Origin: Epiperipatus broadwayi
Lineage: Eukaryota; Onychophora; Udeonychophora; Euonychophora; Peripatidae
DNA: 64,000 bases
Reading direction: 5' to 3'
NCBI GenBank assembly: GCA_028023455.1
Contig: JAQFVV010012497.1
Span: forward strand, 2,356,001 to 2,420,000
The position numbers were made by a program, and so were the translations under genes. Under the pieces are notes generated by a model that saw nothing but the letters and a program-made list of their open reading frames with translations, searched no databases and was not told where the DNA came from. Position 1 is the first letter of the stretch, and each line of letters opens with the position of its first letter. Below are positions 37,156 through 47,120 of the stretch, one piece after another.

Positions 37156-38735
37156 CTTGGAATAAATAAATATTGATTATTATATGCTGAAAGTGATACT
37201 TGATAATCAAATGAGACCATTCACCCATATCAAATTTTCATATAAGTAGTTTGTGATTACTTTTTCCCATGCAATATGAATTTTTTTTGGGTGTTATAAT
37301 TATCATTTTTTACTAACTACATGCAGTATTAGTTACATGTTTGTACTACCCATTGATGGAGCCATTATCCACAAATTAAAATAGTCAAGAGTAAGCTAAT
37401 CAATATGTTTCTTTTTTTTTTCATACAAATTCAAAAACAATAACTAAACAACTTGAAAATAATTTAAAATGTTTGAAAACATATTATTTAGAAAACTAAC
37501 CCAAAAATATTATATTTAGCAAACAAATAATAAATGGAAACATTCTGGAATACATTTAATTAGTGTTAGCCATCACAATTAATTTAATTTCTTGTGTAAT
37601 GTTGGCATTTATCACACTTCTTGAAACATTTATTTTTCAATCATTGTTTATTTGTTAGATATATTACTTTTATGTTTTTTTCTTGCTTTGCTTTCATTTA
37701 AATCCTTTGCAAGCATCACTAATAAATTTCTGATTAAATTTTTTTTTTTTTTGCTAATGAAATTTATAGATTAGCTTATGCTTCACTACCAGCTAGTATA
37801 TACATGCAATTAACATACACCACTTTCTGCTACAAAGAACTGAGTCAAATTTAAAATTTTTAACTTACAAAAACATTTATTTTTATTTTAAAAATCAATG
37901 ATAATTATTTAAATAAAAATTCCAACTATTGTATTTTGTAGTTAAATAAATATACAACAAAACAATAAAACAGTAATATCTTTTTAACCTAAGACTTTTT
38001 TTTTTGTTACAACTTAATTTTAATAATAAATCACTTAAAATCTTGATATAATCGCTGTAATTTACATATGCTTTCAATTCTTGTTTTTTTCACTTAGAGC
38101 TAAATAAACAAACACACAATTTAATATAAAATTATAAATTTAAAAATTTAATCCCAGTTTAACACAATTTGTGTTTTTCTATTCTCATTTCAAAGTCAAA
38201 TTAAACATCATCAGCATTTTCAATATACCACTAAAATATTCTTCATTTATCATTCCAAATAAAAAATAACAGAATTTTAATTTGTTAATTAAATAAAGAA
38301 TTAAATCGGTAAAACAGCAATAAAAAAGTGGCAAACTTTTATTAAAATTAAAATAACTATATATAAAATATATTTCAAAACTACTATTGTCAAATATTGA
38401 TATATATTTCTTGCAAGTTTGAAAAATTAAATTCAAGATTAAATCAGCATTTACACCCCTCCCCCCGTTAATCTAAGTGTAATAGGTTCCTTAATATAAA
38501 TCATTTAGAAAATATACACATATGTGTAAATTTTGTAGTTTTTTTTTTGCATAACATAAAATCTTATATATATATCTTTAAGAAAGCCAACAAAGAAAGA
38601 TTGCTTTTGTTTTACTGTAAGATAAAAAAAAATTATTATTAAAAAAATAATAATAATTGAATGGTATATTGTCTAGGAGTTCATAAGAAATTCAAACATA
38701 AAAAGTAACAACATGGACCATGCATGATTCATGAA
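37156..38735. other. AT-rich non-coding stretch
   Basis: Short frames are low-complexity. No repeat family recognised. Confidence 0.4.
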
Positions 38736-38737
38736 TC

Positions 38738-38890
38738 TTGAGCTCCAAAGTTTGTCATTATCGCCCTGCTCCAAACAATATAGGGCAATTCTACAAATGT
38801 GGTAAATTATTACATTTATTTGTCAAACCTGAAAGTTTTGCTAATGTTATTAGGAGAAAAAAAAAGATAGCAGTTTGTAAACACACACAC
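38738..38890 (+). pseudogene. Possible zinc-knuckle remnant of a LINE ORF1
   Basis: The frame reads CHYRPAPNNIGQFYKCGKLL, then HLFVKPESFANVIRRKKK. FYKCGKLLHLF resembles a CCHC knuckle with the first and last cysteines lost (compare CFSCGDRTHLFKAC in the ORF1 at 16452). It lies upstream of, and in the same direction as, the LINE C-terminal remnant at 39240-39656, so the two could be remains of one element. Weak evidence. Confidence 0.3.
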
Positions 38891-39239
38891 ACACAATATA
38901 TGTTTATCAAATATCAATTTTCTATCAAAAAAAAGTTGAACTTCTTAGAAAAATACTGTTATAATGAATTTGAAGATCAATTTTTTTATACAACTTTTAA
39001 CTTCCAATTAGAATAGTAATATTTAGATTACAAAAGCTAAAGATTAAATCCATTGCTGTTTATAATTGATCTTAATAATTATACATTCTCTAGGAAAATC
39101 CTCTTTTGGAGGCTTACAACATGATTCAGAGCACTAGTCAATCTCATCCCTCTCTATGTCTCTTTATTATCACCAATAAACAGATAATCAAAAAAATTCA
39201 AATTATGATATCTGAAACCAAAATATTTCCATCTCCTTA

Positions 39240-39656
39240 TCAAGATCAATTTAGAAGCTCTCCTTATTAATCAATTCTTATCACAGAGAATGAATGATTC
39301 ACACTAACATTGACCACCTTTGTTCTCTCTGTCATAAGTCTGAAAAAACAATACAGTATATCATTTTCTGTTTCCAATGTCCTGCTCTTCTTATTTATAA
39401 AAATATCACTGAGTCAATTACTAAATCATATAATTCTTCTATTTCTACTCTCATTGATAGCATGGAACAGAGCATTTCCCCTTCAATTAGAATTATTATT
39501 TTTTGTTTATGTTCACCCTTTGGTTCTAAAAATGCCATTTTCACTTCAACCCTATATCTAGGAAATTACAATCACTGTTTTATAATAAAATTTCAAAAAT
39601 TAAAAAGAGACAGGGTGTTTATCTCTCGAGACTTGTCAATGCTACATGGAGCTTAA
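39240..39656 (+). pseudogene. Tx1/L1-like LINE C-terminal remnant
   Basis: The 120-codon frame from 39294 begins MIHTNIDHLCSLCHKSEKTI, then QYIIFCFQCP, and ends KRDRVFISRDLSMLH. It parallels the C-terminus of the LINE at 21840-22190 (CQLCSTAEKNITHLLHDCPF; later RDRDRLLAPDWLH): the first Cys pair and the spacing are kept, the His is replaced. Upstream (about 39200-39290) frame pieces such as SPYQDQFRSSPY may be the preceding region. It is a diverged relative of the 16.4-kb element, same strand, with RT lost. Confidence 0.55.
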
Positions 39657-39659
39657 GTC

Positions 39660-41040
39660 TCTCTTCCAATACCATTATAAGTAGATAATTCTACTTTCCT
39701 TTTTTTATGCACTTGCTATGTATTTACAAAATGTACCTTTAGTAAATTGTATTTCTCTGTTCTTTGATGATAAACATTAAAATATTCAACTGAATTTTTC
39801 AAGGTTGTAAAAAAACTTTGCCTAATAAAATTGTTTGATACAATTTTTTTTTTTGGGGGGAGGGGATATTAAGATTGCTAGTGTGTACAGAGTAATTTTC
39901 AGTAACTGAAACAAATTGAGTTTCATAAGTACAAGCTATCAAAAAATCAACAACACTCATCCCAACAATAATAACAATAGTACATTAGTGGATACAATTT
40001 AGATATCAAAACAAGACAACAGAAATTGTAGCATTTTAATTAATTTATATGTTATTTTATTAATATTATAAGTTATAAATGACAGTTAATAAACACATAC
40101 ACAGAAAAGGTAGATTTTAAATATTCAGCTTTATTACTGCCTAGCAAGCTTTTAATATATATTGTATATCATATTCATAATTGAATTATAAGTTATCTAA
40201 AATATATATGTGATTAGAAATAGAGAGAACTATCAATATGGGCATAAAGATTCGGGTGATTAATACCTCTACCTCATCTAATGAGTGACAGTTGTTTGTG
40301 AAATGCATACTTAGTAAGAGAGCATAAAATAGAATTGACATGAGAAGTGCACAGATAAAAAACAAAACAAAAAGCATAAAAATATAATCTTGCAGCTTAT
40401 CCAACAGCAACACCAACACATTAATAACAAATATTTATACAAATTAAAACATTTGTGACAACTTCATGATAGAAAAAAAAAACTAATTAGCAAGTTTAGA
40501 CAATAATGAATATCTGTTATATGTTAATATTTGGCATATAATAGTAGTAAAAGTTTTTGTGGTAATTTAGCTTAATAAATTCACTTGTGGTCAATGTTAA
40601 TAAAAGTTAATTTACTATTAAACCTAATTCAATTATTTAGGGATCTTGATAATGTAAAGACTCTTTAAAGGTTACAATGTAGCTTTAAAAATGAGATGCT
40701 AGAATAAATTGTTATAAACTATTACTGATGATGATCAAGTATTAGTTATAATATTCTATTGCCTGGTTATTCTATCCATTTTTGGGCAGAGAATTTAACA
40801 TATATTCAATTATCCAATAGATTAGACTGAACAAGATTAACTCATTTATACACATTTTTTATAATAACCTTGTTTATTTTGTTCAATGACAAGAAAGATA
40901 AGTTATTTATCAATATGCAATATTAGTTATCCAATTTAATGCCCAGAAAGGCATCAGGCTTTCAAAAATTACTATGATTTGATTATATGGCTATTTTAAA
41001 CTGATCATAATTAATTGTTACAATCCTTAATAGACTAATG
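39660..41040. other. AT-rich non-coding stretch
   Basis: No feature supported, apart from a G-run near 39854-39864. Short frames (for example 40186-40419, minus) are low-complexity. Confidence 0.4.
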
Positions 41041-41140
41041 CAATGGTACAATGGCAGATTCTGAGCGCACGGTCTATGAATCACAGTTCCAGCTGTTATT
41101 TCCAGTGCTCAAAATTTTTTATACACTCCAAAGCAATAAA
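41041..41140 (+). repeat. tRNA-derived SINE, family B (copy 3)
   Basis: Reads CAATGGTACAATGGCAGATT, then GGTCTATGAATCACAGTTCC, AGCTGTTATTTCCAG and TATACACTCCAAAGCAATAA. Same order as copy 4, which follows 28 bp downstream in the same direction. Confidence 0.65.
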
Positions 41141-41167
41141 ACATTTAATTATTTTATGCTATGCATG

Positions 41168-41270
41168 ATGCTGTGGTAGAATGGCAAACTGTGGACCTCA
41201 AAGTCAGTGGATCATAACTTAATCTGTCACTTCTAGTAATCAAACTACTTATCAACTCCCAAATAAAAAA
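41168..41270 (+). repeat. tRNA-derived SINE, family B (copy 4)
   Basis: Reads GATGCTGTGGTAGAATGGCA, then GTGGATCATAACTTAATCTG, TCACTTCTAG and TATCAACTCCCAAATAAA. TGGTAGAATGGC resembles a tRNA D-arm/A-box region. Confidence 0.7.
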
Positions 41271-41408
41271 AACTATTTATTTATTTATTAAATATTATAG
41301 GTAGCTTTCTGAAGATTGGAAATTTCAGAAGGCTAACCACTTGGCAAAGATAATAGCATTTTTATACTCATACTTGCACCCTGATTAAAAAATTAATCAT
41401 GTAAATGA

Positions 41409-43822
41409 AGCAAGTCAAACTCAATGATGAAGGGTCACAGTAAGCATTATAGATCAACTACAGGCCACATTATAGAAAAAAAACCCTACAACATGGAATT
41501 AAATAGGAAGCAGATCTTTATTACTAGCATTGCAATTATGAATACAAAATAAAATATGCACAAGTTACAATCATGTTATAAAAATACATATGAAGAACAA
41601 ACTTTTTTTTCCAAGTTTATATAATCTAAATAGAACTTTTTTGAAAAAAACTTGACATTTTTCATTAGCCAAATCTTCAAAATTTGGTAAATTTGATGAA
41701 CTGTAGTTATTTTTAAAATTGCTTATACATATTGGTCTGTTAATCTTAATTTTTCTATTTTTATTATTGTTTAAAAGTGAAAATAGTTTACATACATATA
41801 TGCAATCAGATATAGCTAAAATACATTTAACTGCATATAATATAAAGAGAAATCACTTGATAAATATCTATAGAAATATAGAATCCCAACATCAATATTC
41901 TTTTTGTTTCAATACGAAATCACACTGAATTTTGATTAATTCCAATTATAAATTGTTACCAACAGTTTCAAAATCAATAGATAAATGAGAAGTAAATAAG
42001 TGAAATTGATTTCACATTTCTTCAAGTCCAAAATTCTTTAAAATTCATTTTCTAATGATTTAATTTGATTAGCATATTCTGAAAATTTCAACTCTGGTGA
42101 TTTTTGTAATAATAATGATTGGCAACATTCAAAATGAGATAAAATTTTCTTATTGAATTTATTTTTGCCAGAGTAATAATTTCTCTCTGAAAACATTGAA
42201 TATTATCAAAAAACATGGTAGTCACATGATGTTTGCTTTGTAGTTTAACATTAAGTTGACTAAGATGATATGCAATCTCAACTGAAAATGCCAAGTATTT
42301 TATCCATTGATCATCTTTTAATATTCCACATTAATAATGCTATAATTCTAAAAAAATAATTTTGTCCAGCAATTGGAAGAATTGCTTTAAAATTTTATGA
42401 CTAGAGAGCCAATGAATTTCTGTATATTAAGATAAATCAGGGTATTCACTTCCTATAATTTTTAAAAATGTATTAAACTGGTGTTGATTAAGTCCACATA
42501 CATGAATATAAATTACAATTTTAGTGGCATTGTGTATGATATATTTGATATTTAAAATTTTGCTGCACAATGTTTGTTGATGAATAATAAATCAAAATGT
42601 TGAAAAAGAAGTATTATCTTGCTTTCTATATTTTTCATTTAATTGTGTGATAATTCCTTTAATAACACCAATTGTGGCAGGAGCATCACCAGACTAGCTT
42701 TTTTTAATAATGAATTATATTCTTTCAACATTTTCATAAGTGCAATTCCAGTAATTGTATCATGCATTAGAATAATTTCCAGAAGCTCTTCAGTTTTTTA
42801 GTTCATATCACATTTGGAAATAAAAACAGCTAATTTAACTATTTATGATGCATGTCTATATTTTCATCAATTGCAATGGAATAGATCTCAAATGTTGTAA
42901 TTATTGATTTCAATTGATTCGTAAATTCCCAATCATATCATCAATTCTTGTGGCAATGGTATTTTGAGTCAGCTTTAAGTTTTCAATTTCTTTAATTGTT
43001 CTGGATACAACATTTCCACTTCTTTAATAATATATTCACAAATAAATTTTCCCTTCAGTGAATGGGTTCAATTTGCTTCAATTAAATGTGATATCAAATA
43101 ATTAATTTTCACAGCAGCTGTAACATCTTCAAAAGGTCTGGGAAATATATTTTATTGTTTTTGAAATATCAACTTTAATTCTGATATTTATCTTTGTGAA
43201 GTTTCCCAAAATATGCCATGATTTTCATTATGAATTGTATTGTAGTGTCTTTTAATATTACAAACGGCAATAGTTTCTACATTTAAGACAAATTTAATTT
43301 ATTTTTTGAATACAAAAGTATTTTAATCCCGATTTTTCTTGAAAAGTATAATGATCTTTTTCAAATAATCATTTTTACTCATACTCATAGAAGGTATTGA
43401 TATTACTTTAATAAATTTTTAATTAATCACAAAGAAAACTACATTTTCAAATATAGGAATATTTTTGAATGAAGTGGTGATTATAATCTGAAGTTGAAAA
43501 TAATAACAATTTGTTTAAAATAATTGTAATAACAATGGATGAATGAAATAATATCTACTTTTTTACAGGATATCACTCATTCTCATTCACTGTATTTGAT
43601 AAATGTGCATAAAAATTATGTAAGTAGATTAATATATATTATAATTTAAAGGAAATGTTAACTTTTTGAAATTGTGTACATATTTACAACTTTAATTTTT
43701 TTTAAAAGAAAAAAATACAGTACTATCAAAGGATTTAATTACTATATTAATTTTGTCGGACTGCAAACCACTTATCAGTGGGCAGCAAGTAACCCATGGG
43801 TGTTGCATTTGACATGCTTGAT
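41409..43822 (-). mobile_element. hAT transposon relic with candidate ends
   Basis: The left end (41409: AGCAAGTCAAACTCAATGATG) and the inverted right end (ATCAAGCATGTCAAATGCAAC) resemble each other and the common hAT end word 'CAG..GTCAAACTC'. An 8-bp flank matches at 7 of 8 positions (GTAAATGA at 41401-41408, ATAAATGA at 43823-43830), the duplication length expected for hAT. Inside lies a minus-strand transposase relic. Length 2414 bp. Confidence 0.65.
41985..43395 (-). pseudogene. hAT transposase relic of the ZBED5/FAM200/GTF2IRD2-like type
   Basis: Read on the minus strand from about 43390: MSMSKNDYLKK; a decayed zinc finger ending CNIKRHYNTIHNENH; KFICEYIIKEVEMLYPEQLK; LTQNTIATRIDDMIGNL; IYSIAIDEN (first catalytic Asp region); EELLEIILMHDTITGIAL; then TEIHWLSS-like residues (in decayed form), KILKQFFQLLDKI, and near 42294-42088 YLAFSVEIAYHLSQLNVKLQ and TMFFDNIQCFQREI. 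This is the order in host-annotated GTF2IRD2/ZBED-like hAT proteins. Many stops and frameshifts make it non-coding. No sign of domestication. Confidence 0.8.
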
Positions 43823-44500
43823 ATAAATGATATCACTAATATAAAGGAATGTTTTAAAAGTAAGGTTCAGAAACACAGTTTGTATTTATTTTTATAAAGT
43901 AAAATTCTGCTATAATTTCTTTAATGAGTAATTCTTATTTATAATAAATACCATTTTTAACTGCTAATATTATTGATAAATATAAAGAAATTTTTATTAT
44001 ATATAATTTTCCTAAAACTATTTACAATTACTATTTAATAACAATAATTTTAGGAAGATGCTGCTGTGTCCATAACCTGAAGAATAATAATGCTAGGCAG
44101 ATGAATCTTAGAAATTTTTTAATTTCACAACATAAATTAAGGTTTTTCATAAAAACATCTGGCCCACAGTCAATCTAGATAATGACTTGTAATCAGTAAA
44201 TGTATATGTAGTTACAATAAGCTAAAATGCAAAGATTGTAGATTATTCTGTTTAAAGTGTTAATGTGCTAACAATAAAAATATAAAATACAATAAGATGT
44301 AATCTTCACTACTAAATGGAAACATCATGCTCCCACAAAATGAAGATTGTATTTTATTTTAAGGATGATTGTATATATTTGAAAAATAAGAATTGAAATA
44401 TCACAAATAAAGATAATAAAATTTACTTGGCTTACAAATGAATTGCCTTTTCACATAGGGTGTTTTATTTTCAACTCTATGTATTTGTAATGATATATAT

Positions 44501-46436
44501 TGTGCCCTTTTGTATGGGTCACCATGAATTGTTANNNNNNNNNNNNNNNNNNNNNNNNNNNNNNNNNNNNNNNNNNNNNNNNNNNNNNNNNNNNNNNNNN
44601 NNNNNNNNNNNNNNNNNNNNNNNNNNNNNNNNNNNNNNNNNNNNNNNNNNNNNNNNNNNNNNNNNNNNNNNNNNNNNNNNNNNNNNNNNNNNNNNNNNNN
44701 NNNNNNNNNNNNNNNNNNNNNNNNNNNNNNNNNNNNNNNNNNNNNNNNNNNNNNNNNNNNNNNNNNNNNNNNNNNNNNNNNNNNNNNNNNNNNNNNNNNN
44801 NNNNNNNNNNNNNNNNNNNNNNNNNNNNNNNNNNNNNNNNNNNNNNNNNNNNNNNNNNNNNNNNNNNNNNNNNNNNNNNNNNNNNNNNNNNNNNNNNNNN
44901 NNNNNNNNNNNNNNNNNNNNNNNNNNNNNNNNNNNNNNNNNNNNNNNNNNNNNNNNNNNNNNNNNNNNNNNNNNNNNNNNNNNNNNNNNNNNNNNNNNNN
45001 NNNNNNNNNNNNNNNNNNNNNNNNNNNNNNNNNNAGACATACAGTATGGAATTACATCAGAATGAAGTAAATAATTATATAATCAATAAATGTCATTATA
45101 TTATAAAGTTATATCAGTCTATACTTAGTTGATATGTGATTAATGCTATTGGTAAATGTAATACATACTAGTACATTATAATAGAAATAGCAATAATACT
45201 TTAAGCGAAGTAGCATTTTAATTGTTAAAAGTTTGTTTATTTTACATATGCTACATAAGTGATATTTCACATAAAAGTCTTCTTTTGTACTAACTAATGA
45301 CAAATGATATCTATTAAGATTTAAATTCATAAACTTAATTAAATGTTACTGATAAAACATTTAAGAAATGTATGGATTATCTATTTATGTTTATGGAAAT
45401 AGTAACAGTGTAAAAATCTTGTATTATTATTATTTTCTTATTTTTTTTTTTTATTTTCTTTGGTTTCCACTTGTAATGTAAATAATGTACATAAGTTGTT
45501 TATTAAAGTTGATGTAAATAAATTTGTTTAAGTTGTTTTAAAAGTGTGTCGAATTCATTATTTTACACCACAGCATTTGACAACAGATAATTTGAATAAA
45601 CATAATATTTGCACAATATGAATTTATTGTTATTATTATTTTTAAAAGAAACACAGTATTTTCTTAATATAATTTATAGAAATTGATTGATATTAACATA
45701 TAATATTATAATGGTCACAAAGTACTTATAATGCACAATATAAGAGTATAGTATTATTTATTGCCACAGGTTATTAAATTATAAGATTTTAGTATATTTT
45801 AAAATTAAGATACTATATGAAAATGAAAGACATGTAGATGATTTACTTGTGTTCTTAATGATTAGTAGTATATTAAAATAGATAAGATTAATTTATACAC
45901 TAGAGATTATTATTGTTAGTTATTATTATTATTATAAGTTAGGTGTAGTTAGGTTTGATATTAAATCCCTTATCATGCCTATCTGCAAGAAATATTATTA
46001 CTTTAAAATAATTAAAAGAACCTGAGATTATTTAATTACATTTCCTTAATAAAAGATTGAGATTTATTTATTATTATTATTGAAGTTAGTTAATTTTTAT
46101 AAAAGACATAAGAGTGCTGTAAATGTAGTAATGAGATAATAAAGAGGTAATAGTATTCTTATGCCATTGAGATAGTGTCTTGGGAAGACATTGGCTCAAT
46201 GTAAATTCAATTACCACTTGTAACTTCACTTCATAGTCTCATGATTTTAATAAATACTTATTTAATTAGTACATGATATTGAACTATATTAATTTTGGTA
46301 AGTTATAATGAATCTGATAAGATATAGTATTATAAAAATATATTAATGATAGTTATACATATTTTAGCCGAGCATAACGATTTAATTGAGCTAGTCATAT
46401 TTTAAGTTATATTATATATCGGGAAGTGAGGGTACA
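44501..46436 (+). repeat. 5' LTR, interrupted by an assembly gap
   Basis: The first 33 bases (TGTGCCCTTTTGTATGGGTC...) match 50473-50505. Sequence after the gap (45035-46436) matches 53383-54783 almost base for base. The true length should therefore be close to 4.3 kb. Confidence 0.9.
44535..45034. other. Assembly gap, 500 Ns, under-sized
   Basis: Exactly 500 Ns, a usual placeholder. The intact 3' LTR has about 2,877 bp (50507-53382) between the matching points. Confidence 0.95.
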
Positions 46437-46453
46437 AACGGTAGTTAGGATTT

Positions 46454-46470
46454 TGGCGCCCAAACGTTGT
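46454..46470 (+). promoter_or_regulatory. Primer-binding site (tRNA-Lys-like)
   Basis: TGGCGCCCAA complements the 3' end of a tRNA-Lys (…TTGGGCGCCA). It starts 17 bp after the LTR end, further than usual, and the match weakens after ten bases. Confidence 0.65.
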
Positions 46471-47120
46471 AGGCTTAGATATTTAGTTAAGGATTTGGAT
46501 ACACAATTTTAGGGTTTGGTATATGTTAGGGGAATAGAGTGATAGGTATAGATTTGTTAATAAAATAGTGTATGGGTTAAAATGTATAATTTAGGAATTA
46601 ATGATTAGTATATTTTATTAAATATAAATAGTTTAGTATTTCTATAATAGTAGTTATGATTGGTTAGATGTTAATTATAATATTATAATCTTATTATTAA
46701 AGTTATTATATTTTCATATGGTATCTATAATATGATTATTTAAAAATTAAATACTAGGTTATTTTTAAATTAATAAGCAAATAAATATGTAAATTATGAA
46801 AATGTGGCAAATAATTATTTTGTAATATGACCATGTCAATTCTTAAGATATTTTAAATGTATATTGAATATAATATATTATGTGCAAATTGTCTGTGGAT
46901 CATAGGTGTGAAAATTAATGACATGACACAATTTTGTTATTTGTAGTTATATAATTAGTTAATAATAAATAGTGTAGAGTTTTCAAAGATGATGTTTTGT
47001 GATTGATTGTAGAAGTGAATTGAGTGGAGATGGAAAGGTTGGTAGGGAATTATTTTTTTTTTGAAAATATTGATAATAAGTACTGCATACTACTAGAACT
47101 GAATTTTAAAAAATATAGAA

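Noticed and set aside
44460-45132. Long open frames of about 170-210 codons across this segment on both strands
   Set aside because: They consist almost entirely of Ns from the assembly gap.
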